NCBI GenBank assembly: GCA_963830385.1
Contig: CAWHMD010000006.1
Location: forward strand, 62,001-126,000
DNA from: Bog-532 sp963830385
GTDB taxonomy: Bacteria > Actinomycetota > Actinomycetes > Streptosporangiales > Streptosporangiaceae
Length of the DNA: 64,000 nt
Direction of reading: 5' to 3'
The notes below the pieces were generated by a model that had not been told where the DNA came from, did no database searches, and saw only the letters and a list, made by a program, of their open reading frames with translations. Position numbers and translations under genes: made by a program. Positions 8,071-17,341 of the stretch are shown piece by piece (the stretch's first letter is position 1; each line of letters starts with the position of its first letter).

Positions 8071-11000
8071 TCAGTACTGCACCTGCTGGGAGCGGCGGCG
8101 GATCACGGTGATCTCGTCGCGCTGGTTGCCGGTGGGCCCGTAGTAGTTGAACCCGTAGGACAGCTGGGCGTAGCCGCCGATCATGTGCGTGGGCTTGATC
8201 ACCAGGCGGGTGAGCGAGTTGTCCCCTCCGCCGTGCCAGCCGGAGACCTCCGACTTCGGCGTCATCAGGTGCCGGTCCTTCGCGTGGTACATGAACACCG
8301 TCCCCTCGGGCATCCGGTGCGTCACCACCGCCCGGCACGCCACGACCCCGTTCCGGTTGTACGCCTCGATCCAGTCGTTGTCGCCGACCTCGATCTTGGC
8401 TGCGTCGGCCGGACTCATCCAGATCACCGGGCCGCCGCGGAACAGCCGCAGCATGTGCAGGTTGTCCTGGTACTCCGAGTGGATGGACCACTTCGAGTGC
8501 GGTGTCAGGTAGCGGACGGTGATTTCCGGGCGGCCCTGCTCGCGCAGGCCCTGCTCGCCGAAATGACGGGCGTAGTCCAGCGGCGGCCGGTAGGTGGGCA
8601 GGCACTCGCCGTACTCGGCGATCCAGTCATGGTCGAGGAAGAAATGCATCCGCCCGGTGAGCGTGTGCCACGGCTTCTTGCGCTCGACATTGACGACGAA
8701 GGGAGCGTAGCGCCGCCCGCCGGTCTCGCTGCCCGACCACTCCGGCGAGGTGATGACCGCGCGGGGCTGCACCTGCGTGTCGGCGAAGCTGATCCGGTCC
8801 CCGGCGCGCTCCTGCGCGAGGTCGGCTAGTTCCACTCCGGTGCGCCGCTCCAGTTCCCGCCAGCCCTGGACGGCGACCTGGCCGTTGGTGGTGCCCGAGA
8901 GCGCCAGGATGGCCTCGGCCAGGTGGACGTCGCGGGCCAGCGACGGGCGGGCCGGCGGCGAGGCCGCCGCGTACCCGCCCGTTCGTCCGGCCGAGGAGGT
9001 CGACCGCCGCGGCTGGTTTCCAGGTGACGCCCTTGACGCTGGTGCCGAGCGTGTCGACCAGCGGGCCGAGCGCGGCCATCTTCTGCGCCACCGCGCCGTA
9101 GTCCCGTTCGATGACGGCCAGCCGGGGCATCGTCACCCCCGGCACCGGGTCGCACTCCCCGCGCTTCCAGTCATGGACGATCCCGCCGGGCTGGGCCATC
9201 TCGTCTGACGAGTCGTGCAGCAGCGGCGCGGCGAGCACGTCGGTGCGGCTGCCCAGGTGGGTGGCGGCAAGCCGGGAGAACTGCTCGGCGATGAGCCGGA
9301 ACGCCTCGAAGTCGGTGCGGGTCTCCCACGGCGGCGCGATAGCCGGGTTGAACGAGTGCACGAACGGGTGCATGTCGGTGGTGGAGATGTCGTGCTTCTC
9401 ATACCACGTCGCCGCCGGCAGCACGATGTCGGAGTAGCTGCAGGTGCTGGTCATCCGGAAGTCGACGGTCGTGACCAGGTCGAGCTTGCCGCGTGGCGCC
9501 TGTTCGCGCCACCTCACCTCACTGGGCCGCAGCCGCTCTGGCGACTCGCCGGCCCGCACCGCGTCCTCGACGCCGAGCAGGTGCCGCATGAAGTACTCCA
9601 TGCCCTTGCCCGAGGAACCGAGCAGGTTGGCCCGCCACACGGTCATCACGCGCGGGAAGTTGCGCGGGTCATCGGGGTCCTCGCCGGCGAAATGCAGCCG
9701 GCCGGCCGTCAGCTCGTCCACCACGTAGTCGTTCACGGACTGGCCCGCGGCGGCGGCTTCGCTGGCCAGGTCCAGCGGGTTGCGGTCGAACATCGGGTGC
9801 GAGGGTGTCCAGCCCATCCGCGAGGCCTGCGCGAGCGCGTCGACGAACGCGCGGCCGGTGAACAGGCCGCGGCCGAGCGGGCTGGACAGCTCGGCCGCGC
9901 CGAAGCTCTCATACCGCCACTGGTCGGAGTGCAGGTAGAAAAAGGAGGTGCCGGTCATGTGCCGGGTCGGCCGCTGCCAGTCCAGCCCGAACGCCAGCGT
10001 CATGAAACCGGCCAGCGGGCGGACCTTCTCCTGGCCCACGTAGTGCGCCCAGCCGCCGCCGTTCACACCCTGGCAGCCGCACAGCATCGTCAGGGTCAAG
10101 AACGTGCGGTAGATCTGGTCGGAGTGATACCAGTGGTTGGTGCCCGCGCCCATCGCGATCATCGAGCGGCCCCGCGACAGCTCGGCGTTGCGGGCGAACT
10201 CCCTGGCCACCCGGGCCGCTGCAGCCGCGGGGACCGAGGTGATCGCCTCCTGCCACGCCGGCGTATAGGGCTGCGGGTCGTCGTAACTGGCGGGCCACTG
10301 CCCGGGAAGGCTGTCGCGGCCCACCGCGTACTGGGCCATCAGCAAGTCGAAGACGGTGGTGACCAGCTTCTCACCGACGCGCACGACCGGCACGCCGCGG
10401 CGAATGACGCCGCCGCCCTCGGTCTCGCCCGCGTCGAAGCGGGGCAGGTCCACCGCGACCGCGTCCTCCTGCATGCCATAGAGGGTGAGCACGGGGTCGC
10501 GCCCGCCGAGGTCGAGATTCCACCGGCCCTGGCCGGCGTCGGAAAAGCGGGAGGCGAGCGTGCCGCCCGGCAGGAACGGCTCACGGGTCGCCGAGTCCAG
10601 AAGCACGGTCTGGTGGGCGGCGCCCTGGCCGGCATGGCCGAGATCCGCGGCGGTGAGGAACCGGTCAGGCACATAACCGTCCTCGCGCTCGCGCAGGGTC
10701 ACCAGGAACGGCAGGTCGGTGTAAGACTTCACGTAGCCGGTGAAGTACGGCACCTGCCGATCCCGGAAGAACTCGCTCAGGATCACGTGCCCCATCGCCA
10801 TCCCCAGCGCGCCGTCGGTGCCCGGTGCGGCGGCCAGCCAGTCGTCGGCGAACTTGGTGTGATCGGAGTAGTCGGGGGAGACCACCACCACCTTCTGGCC
10901 CCGGTAGCGCGCCTCGGTCATGAAGTGCGCATCCGGCGTGCGGGTGATCGGCAGGTTCGTGCCCCAGATCATCAGGTAGGAGGAGTTCCACCAGTCAGCC

Positions 11001-11829
11001 GACTCCGGCACGTCAGTCTGGTCGCCGAATACCTGCGGGGACGCGATCGGCATATCCGCATACCAGTCGTAGAACGACAGGATCGTCCCGCCGATCATCG
11101 ACAGGAACCGGGTGCCCGCCGAGTAGGACACCTGCGACATCGCCGGGATCGGGGAGAAGCCCACCACCCGGTCCGGCCCGAATACGCGGATCGTGTGCAC
11201 GTGCGCCGCCGCGATCAGCTCGGTGACTTCCGGCCAGGTCGACCGGACGAACCCGCCCATCCCCCGGGCGTCCTTGTACCGCGCGGTGCGCTGCGGATCC
11301 GCGGTGATCTCCGCCCACGCGGTCACCGGGTCACCCAGCCGGGCCCGGGCCTCGCGCCAGATATCGAGGAGCTGGCCGCGCACGTACGGGAAGCGCACCC
11401 GGGACGGGGAGTAGGTGTACCAGGAAAACGACGCACCGCGCGGGCACCCCCGCGGCTCATACTCCGGCGAATCCGGGCCCGTCGACGGATAGTCGGTCTG
11501 CTGAGTCTCCCAGGTGATAATCCCGTCCTTGACATACACCTTCCACGAGCACGACCCCGTGCAGTTCACCCCGTGCGTCGACCGCACCACCTTGTCGTGC
11601 CGCCACCGCTCACGGTAGAACTCCTCCGCGCCCCGGCCACCCTTGCGGTGTACCTCACGGAAATCGCTCGACGGCTCGCCTGGCACGAAGAACTGCGCCC
11701 CGCGCAGCAGCTGCTCGACCGGCTCGCCGCCCGGCAGCAACGGTGCCAGCAACTCCCGGTCATCCCCGCCTGCGGGAGGGCGGGCCGGCCAGCGGCCCTC
11801 CCTGCCTGCCGCGCGTCCGGTTCGGTCAC
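8071..11829 (-). CDS. narG: Respiratory nitrate reductase alpha subunit, with two apparent frameshifts
   Basis: The catalytic molybdenum (bis-MGD) subunit, reducing nitrate to nitrite; about 1,250 residues in total. HGVNCTGSCSWKVYVKDG near the N-terminus is the NarG [4Fe-4S]/molybdopterin region (its first ligand is a histidine in the family). YSDIVLPAATWYEKHD and GFNYYGPTGNQRDE mark the C-terminal half. The ORF breaks twice. Near 8952 one extra C separates LLGRTNGRVRGGLAAG from the next frame, RPSLARDVHLAEAIL. Near 11766 one missing G in a G run separates a good GTG start (11829, preceded by GAGGTGG) from DDRELLAPLL. Without the second correction the frame would start at about 11887-11890, without a ribosome binding site. 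With narHJI intact, sequence error is at least as likely as inactivation. Confidence 0.85.
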
Positions 11830-12047
11830 CTGACCACCTCGCCCAATCGACGATCAGCCCCGTCCCTTCGTAACTTAGCCATACCATCACTGCAAGCGAC
11901 CGGGGACAACCGCTCGCGCCGATTGCCGGCTTGGGATGCCGGCCGCTCGCTGGCAGCCGCCTGCTCGGCTCGTCGCTGGCATTCGCGATCATGACCGCGA
12001 CCGGAGGCACGATCATCACGGCCAGCGATGTCATGGCCGGTGAGCAG

Positions 12048-12155
12048 TCCTGGGATGGTCGGTCCGGTGACCTGCTTGTCGTGCCTGACGCGCGCCACAG
12101 CCTCGTGGCGCTGGAGGCCTCGGCTGTGCTGCTGACGGTCGCCAAGCTGCCGTGA
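12048..12155 (+). pseudogene. C-terminal cupin fragment
   Basis: About 35 residues (SWDGRSGDLLVVPDARHS...) closely match the last third of the complete cupin gene at 16943-17293 and end at the same place. The N-terminal two thirds are absent. The fragment lies just upstream of narG and in the opposite orientation, as part of the 12-17 kb zone that holds second copies of several genes. Confidence 0.7.
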
Positions 12156-12188
12156 TGGCGTCATGCGTCCGGTCCGGCAGCTTAAGCC

Positions 12189-12430
12189 GTGGAAGGTCCG
12201 GAGACGGCAGACACGTCTGACCCAGCTCACCACCCCTCCAAGCGCAAGCCACCAGCGATCGGCACCGATGAGGACACCGTCGGCCTGGTCCGCCGCCTGA
12301 CCGCCCACTACCCCGACGCCAAGATCGCCTGGATCCTCAACTGGCAAGGCCGCAAGCATGCCTGGCATGGACGCGAGATCCCGCTGGAGCCAGCGCGCTG
12401 GCCGCTGATCGCCGACGGCGCGCCCACTCC
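12189..12430 (+). pseudogene. Remnant of a large serine recombinase (interior piece)
   Basis: The reading frame contains TDEDTVGLVRRLTAHYPD followed by AKIAWILNWQGRK. From memory this resembles the segment of resolvase/invertase-type recombinases where DE..VELI.RLA.HYPD..IA.ILN.QGR recurs. Neither the catalytic serine domain nor the zinc ribbon is present, and the frame runs into unrelated sequence. It is probably a scrap left by a mobile element. The family assignment is moderate. Confidence 0.4.
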
Positions 12431-12474
12431 GCACCAGCATGCCGAAGCACGTGACCTGCTCGCGATGTCCGATC

Positions 12475-12612
12475 GATGTCCTGGCTGAGCGGCTGAACAC
12501 TACCCGCGGCGCGCTCTTCAAGATGCTGCACGACGCACGGCAGAAACTCAGGGGCCGCCCTGGCGGCCGGGGACTTGGCATCGATGGGGACGAGCGGGGC
12601 GAGGAGCCGTGA
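12475..12612 (+). pseudogene. C-terminal end of an ECF-type sigma factor
   Basis: 46 codons read DVLAERLNTTRGALFKMLHD and on to ARQKLRG, the region 4.2 helix-turn-helix end of extracytoplasmic-function sigma factors. Everything upstream, including region 2, is missing and replaced by the recombinase scrap. The stop overlaps the GTG of the next gene (GTGA), the usual coupling of a sigma gene to its anti-sigma gene, which supports the identification. It is not functional as it stands. Confidence 0.6.
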
Positions 12613-12844
12613 TCGAGAATGTTTCAGATGACGCAAGGCGCCTGGTCGGGCGAGCTGAGCCTGAGCTCGGCGGCGAGGAGTGCTTCGAGGCGCTCGATAC
12701 CTACGTCGAGCTCGAGCTGGCCCGGGAGGACGCCGATGCTCAGGTGCCGCGAATGCGCGCGCACCTGCAGGCTGCTCGGCCTGCCGCGGTGATCACGACA
12801 GCCTGCTCGCTTTGCTGCTGAACAATCCCGAAGACGGGAGATAG
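12609..12844 (+). CDS. Zinc-finger anti-sigma-like protein, one-base frameshift
   Basis: A small protein of about 78 residues beginning MIENVSDDARRLVG. It continues with CFEALDTYVELELAREDAD and, after a frame change near 12771, HLQGCSACRGDHDSLLALLL. The combined sequence has the H-x3-C-x2-C motif of zinc-binding anti-sigma (ZAS, zf-HC2) domains. Restoring one G at 12770-12771 gives a continuous gene ending at the TAG at 12844. Such proteins hold a cognate ECF sigma factor inactive until a signal such as oxidation releases zinc. Its partner immediately upstream survives only as a fragment. Confidence 0.55.
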
Positions 12845-12953
12845 GCGTTCTTGCCAGCCCCGCCAGTTCTACCCGGCTCGCTAAGATCGCAGCTGGCGTG
12901 GCGCAGCCACGGAGCATCGTTCCCGTCGCAGGCGAAAGGGATGGGTCCGCAGG

Positions 12954-13361
12954 ATGCTGCCGGTCAGCTGGGATACCGTCCGGCTGTTTCTCCATGTCCT
13001 CGCGGCCACCGTCTGGGTGGGTGGTCAGCTCACGCTGGCCGCTTTGGTCCCAGCTCTGCGCCGTTTCGGCGCTGAGGTGCCGCGGGCGGCCGCCCGGCGC
13101 TTCAACCAAGTTGCGTGGATCGCGTTCGCTGTCTTGATTGTCACTGGGATCTGTAACGTCACCGCCGCTTCGTCCGAGATCAGCCACAGTGCCAGTTACC
13201 GGGACACGCTGATCGTCAAGCTCGTGGTCGTGAGCATCTCCGGTATCACCGCGGCACTGCACGCGCGGGCGCGCAGCGCCGTCGGCCTCGCCGTTTTTGG
13301 CGCACTGACCGGCGTCAGCGCCCTGACCGCGTTGTTCCTCGGCGTCCTGCTGGCCGGCTGA
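12954..13361 (+). CDS. CopD-like integral membrane protein
   Basis: A 135-residue protein with four predicted transmembrane helices. The first helix carries VRLFLHVLAATVWVGGQLTL, the histidine-containing helix typical of the small CopD/DUF2269-type membrane family. The second carries FNQVAWIAFAVLIVTGICNV, and two more follow in VKLVVVSISGITAAL and LTALFLGVLLAG. Relatives are linked to copper import or haem-type membrane redox functions, but single-domain members are unproven. A decayed second copy lies at 16180-16420. The gene stands between the two nar loci and may have been part of the duplicated block. Confidence 0.7.
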   Translation: MLPVSWDTVRLFLHVLAATVWVGGQLTLAALVPALRRFGAEVPRAAARRFNQVAWIAFAVLIVTGICNVTAASSEISHSASYRDTLIVKLVVVSISGITAALHARARSAVGLAVFGALTGVSALTALFLGVLLAG

Positions 13362-13437
13362 GCCAGATGCTGCGGCTGCTGCGCTGAGGGCGGTAGAGGC
13401 ACGACCTCGGGTCAGCGAGGAGGCCTGGGCGTGCCGG

Positions 13438-15468
13438 TCATGTCGCAGTGGTTGTCGCGCTGGCTAACGCCGCTGGTGCTCCGGATGCGGGTTCGCCCGA
13501 ACGGCGGGCGAGCCGGACCAGAAACGCGACGGCCACCACCACCCAGGCGGCGACGGCCACCCAGAGCATGAACCGGCCGAGGGGTTCCATGAAGCTGAGA
13601 TGGGCGACTTTGCCGAACGACAACGTGGCCACGCTGTACATGCCGAGCGGGAAGACCACACTCCACAGCGTCGGCTCGTAGCTGAAAGGCCAGTGCCGCC
13701 GGACGTGCCGCCACAGGCCGAGCACGATGAGCAGCGGGATCCACCAGGTGCCGAAAGCCCAGAGAGCAAAGGAGAATCCCCCGACGAATCCGGCAGTCGC
13801 CCGGGCAGCAGGGAGCGCAGCGGGGAGGTTCAGGATCCGGGCGCCTGCCAGGACGGTGATCGCCGTGGCGCCCATCAGGATCCAGTAGGGAGGCCCGAGG
13901 GTGGCCGGGGTCATGGCAACTGTCAGCCATCGCAGCAAGATCAGTGAGACGAGCAGCAGATACAGCACGAGCCCGACGCTCCACAGTCCGACAGCGGCCG
14001 GCGCCAGCAGCCCGGATTGCGACGGCCAGACGGGAACCAGGGCCGATGCGGCGACCGAGAGGGACTGCGTGCCGACCACCCACAGCAGCCAGGTGCCGTT
14101 GACGCCGCCGAGGACCGAGTCTCGCTCTCGCGCGAGCAGCAGGCTGGCCGGCACGCCGTAAGTCAGCGCGAGCCACAGGGCAGCAGCCAGGCCGGCCAGG
14201 ATCGCCGTGGCCAGCGGATGACCCGCGGCCCCGAGCCGTACCCCGAGCACGTCGATCCCGGCCACGATCGTGAAGAAGCCGAACACTCGCTCCGGCGCCT
14301 GAATATCGGCTATGACGCTGGAGCGGAAGACGGCCAGCCGGATCGCCAGTGCCGCGCTGAGCACGACGAGCCCGATCGACGCGACAACCAGCAGTCCCTT
14401 CGATAGCCATGACGGTCCCAGCAGGAACGTGCCGGTCGAGATGATGCCCGTGGCCATCACGAATGCGAAGTAGCCAGGGTGGAGATCCCTGATGGCTGTG
14501 GCTGTCCGGCTCAAGGATCGTGCCTGGCCTCCCGCAGCGCTGGTGCCCATAGTCGAGACCATCCTTCCCAGAATCATGATCAGCCGCCCGCCGCGTCTTG
14601 CCGCGCTGGAGCCCCACAGCACCAGGTAGGAGGCGTCCCACCAGTCACCGGCCTCGGGCACGTCGGTCTGGTCACCGAAGACCTGCGGGGAGGCGACCGG
14701 CAGGTCGGCGTACCAGTCATAGAACGACAGCATCGGCGCGCCGATCAGCGCGTGGAACCGGGCGCCCACGGCATGGCTGACCATGCTCATCGCCGGGATC
14801 GGGCTGAACCCCGCGATCCGGTCCAGCCCCCAGGTGCGGATCGTGTGCACGTGCGCCGCCGCGAGCTCCACCGCCTCATCCCAGCTGGCCCGGACGAAGC
14901 CGCCCTTGCCGCGGGCTGACTTGTAGCGGCGCGCGAGGCCGGGGCTGCCGGTGATCTGGGCCCATGCCCCGACCGGGTCACCGCCGTGGCGGGCCTTGGC
15001 CTCCCGGAACAGCTCGAGCAGCACACCGCGCACGTAGGGATAGCGGACCCTGGTTGGCGAGTAGGTGTAGCAGGAGAACGCCGCGTCGCGCGGGCACCCG
15101 CGCGGCTCGTAGCCGGGCCGGTCCGGGCCGGTCGGCGGGTAGTCGGTCTGCTGGGCCTCCCACGTGATGATCCTGTCCTTGACGTACACCTTCCACGAGC
15201 AGGAGCCCGTGCAGTTGACGCCGTGGGTGGAGCGGACGACCATGTCATAGCTCCAGCGGTCCCGGTAGAAGCTGTCCGCTTCCCGGCCGCCTGTCTTCTC
15301 CAGCGTCCGCAGGTCGGCCGAGACCACGCCCTTGCGCAGGTAGCGCCCGGCCCGTACCAGCGCCTCATCCAACTCGCTGCCGATACCGGCCGGCCCGCGC
15401 CTCGCTGCCATCTTCAGCGCCTCCCGCCATATCGGGCCACGATCAGCCGGCCGCCGCCGGTCTGTCAA
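13438..15468 (-). CDS. In-frame chimera: NarG N-terminus joined to a TDT/SLAC1 carrier
   Basis: One 676-codon frame. Residues 1-287 are a second NarG N-terminus (HGVNCTGSCSWKVYVKD, FSPIPAMSMVSHAVG, SFYDWYADLPVASPQVFGDQ) that stops at YLVLWGS, where NarG normally continues with the rest of its molybdenum domain. From about residue 298 (ATG 14577; others at 14562 and 14550) it becomes a complete ten-helix TDT/SLAC1 carrier: DLHPGYFAFVMATGI, FFTIVAGIDVLGVRL, GVNGTWLLWVVGTQSL, FSYEPTLWSVVFPLGMYS. At 4556-12000 the order is narG-H-J-I-carrier. This frame therefore looks like a collapsed second operon in which narG's end, narH, narJ and narI were deleted. The carrier may still be made from an internal start; GGAAGG precedes the ATG at 14550. 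Confidence 0.8.
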   Translation of the reverse strand: MTDRRRPADRGPIWREALKMAARRGPAGIGSELDEALVRAGRYLRKGVVSADLRTLEKTGGREADSFYRDRWSYDMVVRSTHGVNCTGSCSWKVYVKDRIITWEAQQTDYPPTGPDRPGYEPRGCPRDAAFSCYTYSPTRVRYPYVRGVLLELFREAKARHGGDPVGAWAQITGSPGLARRYKSARGKGGFVRASWDEAVELAAAHVHTIRTWGLDRIAGFSPIPAMSMVSHAVGARFHALIGAPMLSFYDWYADLPVASPQVFGDQTDVPEAGDWWDASYLVLWGSSAARRGGRLIMILGRMVSTMGTSAAGGQARSLSRTATAIRDLHPGYFAFVMATGIISTGTFLLGPSWLSKGLLVVASIGLVVLSAALAIRLAVFRSSVIADIQAPERVFGFFTIVAGIDVLGVRLGAAGHPLATAILAGLAAALWLALTYGVPASLLLARERDSVLGGVNGTWLLWVVGTQSLSVAASALVPVWPSQSGLLAPAAVGLWSVGLVLYLLLVSLILLRWLTVAMTPATLGPPYWILMGATAITVLAGARILNLPAALPAARATAGFVGGFSFALWAFGTWWIPLLIVLGLWRHVRRHWPFSYEPTLWSVVFPLGMYSVATLSFGKVAHLSFMEPLGRFMLWVAVAAWVVVAVAFLVRLARRSGEPASGAPAALASATTTAT

Positions 15469-15762
15469 GGATCACGATCGGCCGACAGGAACTAAAGGCA
15501 TTGGCAGTACCAGCCGCACGATGCCCGCTGGGAAATCTGGTTTCCCTGCGGCAAGCTGCTGGGCTCGCTGCCCGGAAACGCCGCGCATCCGCTGTGCTGG
15601 GTAACTGCAGCACCTGAGCATCCCCGATCTGCCGGTCAGAGATGGTAACTGGACCCCCCGGCTGACTTCGGTTGCCGGGCATCGCTCCATGCAGGCTCCG
15701 GCAGATGGCTGACTCGCCGCCCACTCCGGCTGTGTCTGTTTTCGGAGGCCGGCGCCTCGCGC

Positions 15763-15942
15763 CTAGTAAGCGGGAAAGGCCGCTCCGCATGCCTCACACG
15801 CGTCCGGGTGCTCCGCCTGGTTGAGCCGGCCGCATTCCGGGCAGACGCGGTGCGCCCAGCAGGCCGAGTCGCCGGCTTCCTCATGCTCGATGGCTGGAGA
15901 TGAGGAGACACCTGCCCGTTCCTCGTCCATCGACGCCGTCAT
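15763..15942 (-). CDS. Small zinc-ribbon protein
   Basis: A 59-residue protein starting MTASMDEERAGVSSS, with a strong GGGGGAG ribosome binding site just before the ATG at 15942. Its end carries CPECGRLNQAEHPDACEACG, two CxxC knuckles that should bind one zinc ion. The first half is acidic and probably flexible. It has no recognisable enzyme domain. Proteins of this layout are common in actinobacteria and unassigned. The frame remains open to 15990, but the ribosome binding site decides the start. Confidence 0.65.
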   Translation of the reverse strand: MTASMDEERAGVSSSPAIEHEEAGDSACWAHRVCPECGRLNQAEHPDACEACGAAFPAY

Positions 15943-16179
15943 TCGCTCCCCCTGTCGTGTGCGCTTCAGGCCAGCCCGCGGCCGGATCACGCCTTGATTC
16001 CCGGCAATTCAATGGTCTTTTGTTCCTACTACGATCCGCGGTGAGCGGCAACCGCTCAGCCCGCTAGACACAATCAGTTCCGGCCCGCATGGGCGCTGGC
16101 CCGCTGGCCCTGCATGCTGGCCGACGGGACGGCAATGGCGGGTCTTCGCCCGACGGGCGCGACGGAGGTCGCAGAGCGC

Positions 16180-16420
16180 CTGGGATGTCGTTGCCGTCCT
16201 GGTAGCCACCGGCACCTGGAACATCGCCGCCGAACAGGACAAGATCACCGGAAAACTACCGGACGACGCCGATCGCCAAGCTCGCCACGGTACTGGTGCC
16301 GGGTGTCACGGGCTTCTTGCATGCCCGCTCCCGCAGCACCGCAGGGCTCGCGGTCTCCGGCACTCTCACCGGCGCCAGCGCGCTGACTGCCCTGTCCTGG
16401 GCATCCTGCTGGCAAGCTGA
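16180..16420 (+). pseudogene. Decayed second copy of the CopD-like gene
   Basis: Pieces in shifted frames (AWDVVAVLVATGTWNIAAEQ, then TPIAKLATVLVPGVTGFLHA and RSRSTAGLAVSGTLTGASAL) align with the second half of the intact CopD-like protein at 12954-13361. The N-terminal helix with the histidine is missing, and at least one frame change is needed. The copy lies on the same strand as the intact one. It is evidence that the 12-17 kb region holds a duplication. Confidence 0.6.
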
Positions 16421-16476
16421 ACCCAAGTAGCCACACGGCGCCCCGTGGGCTGCGTGTGACTGTCACCCGACGCCCG

Positions 16477-16836
16477 TCAGTCCCGAAGCAGCCTCGCTAG
16501 AACAGCCGCTTCGCTGATCTCGGGCCGCCTAGTCGCGGTCAGCAGCGTCACTCCCCGGCCCGACGCAAGCTCGCGCAGGTGCGCCAGTGCGCCGGCCCGT
16601 TCCGGCTCTGCCAGTTCCGCCTGGTAGCGGCGGCCGAATTCCTCGAAGCGCTCCGGATCGTGGCCGTACCACTTGCGCAGCTCCATCGACGGCGCGATCT
16701 CCTTGCACCACTCGTCGAGCGCCGCCCGTGCCTTGGTCAGCCCGCGCGGCCAGATCCGGTCGACCAACACCCGAGTGCCGTCGCCCTCCGCCGGGTCCTG
16801 GTAGGCCCGGCGCACCTGTACCTTTGCGTTCGCCAT
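16477..16836 (-). CDS. DUF488 family protein (YeaO-like)
   Basis: A 119-residue cytosolic protein. The chosen start MANAKVQVRRAYQDP at 16836 follows the family; an in-frame start at 16863 adds nine residues. The DUF488/YeaO signature is clear: GTRVLVDRIWPRGLTKARA, LDEWCKEIAPSMELRKWYGH, FGRRYQAEL, and a final VTLLTATRRPEISEAAVLA. Its reaction is unknown. YeaO-like members differ from the two DUF488 proteins at 30.7-31.7 kb, which carry the C-terminal cysteine-histidine motif DCHRG or DHCHRR. This one appears to be an independent single gene. Confidence 0.85.
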   Translation of the reverse strand: MANAKVQVRRAYQDPAEGDGTRVLVDRIWPRGLTKARAALDEWCKEIAPSMELRKWYGHDPERFEEFGRRYQAELAEPERAGALAHLRELASGRGVTLLTATRRPEISEAAVLARLLRD

Positions 16837-16942
16837 CAGCCGCCTCCTCGCGCTGACGCCCAACTTCGATCAGGTCCGCCGTGCCGGAGCGGATCGTGTC
16901 CGGGACCTCCGACAGCAACGGGCCACCGGATCGGGGACGCGG

Positions 16943-17293
16943 TCACGGCCGCATGGCGACCGTCAGCAGCACCGCCGAGGCCTCCAGCGCCTCCAGGCTG
17001 TGCCGCGCGTCCGGCACGACCAGCAGGTCACCGGGCCGCCCCTCCCAGGACACGTCCCCGGCCGACAACCGCACTCGTCCGCGCAAGACGTACACAGTTG
17101 CCTCGCCCGGGTTCTCATGCTCGGCCAGGACGGCGCCCTTGAGCATCGCAATGACCGTCTGGCGCAGTATTCGCTCGTGACCGCCGACGACCGTATCGGC
17201 GGTGTGACCTCCACCCGCGGCGGCCGCGGCGGCCCGTTCCAGCAGCTGATGACCCAGAGCTTCCAGTGAGAACTTCTGCATGTCCTGCGACAC
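16943..17293 (-). CDS. Cupin domain protein
   Basis: A 116-residue single-domain cupin. The second cupin motif region reads GDVSWEGRPGDLLVVPDARH and ends HSLEALEASAVLLTVAMRP. The first lies around AEHENPGEATVYVLRGRVRL, where H and E are likely metal ligands. Two starts are close together (17293 and 17281). Cupins of this size bind a metal or small molecule and act as sensors or isomerases; the ligand is not deducible. A C-terminal duplicate fragment lies at 12048-12155. It faces the cysteine-rich gene at 17342 in the same direction, with a 48-base gap. Confidence 0.75.
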   Translation of the reverse strand: MSQDMQKFSLEALGHQLLERAAAAAAGGGHTADTVVGGHERILRQTVIAMLKGAVLAEHENPGEATVYVLRGRVRLSAGDVSWEGRPGDLLVVPDARHSLEALEASAVLLTVAMRP

Positions 17294-17341
17294 ATCCCAT
17301 CTGCGAGGCGATGACCGCGTCCCAAGAGCAGCAAGGCAGCA

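Noticed and set aside
5150..8829. Long plus-strand open frames opposite narIJH and the narG end
   Set aside because: They are shadows of the high-GC nar genes: no ribosome binding sites, residues dominated by R, G, A and P, and no family motifs, while the minus strand encodes unmistakable Nar subunits.
9215..11833. An 872-codon plus-strand frame opposite narG
   Set aside because: Its codons are the complement of conserved NarG sequence and its composition (H, R, G, V rich) is that of an antisense frame.
12031..12252. Extension of narG to an upstream start at 12145
   Set aside because: That part overlaps a cupin fragment on the other strand and has no NarG similarity. A GTG at 11829 with GAGGTGG upstream is the credible start once a one-base break is allowed.
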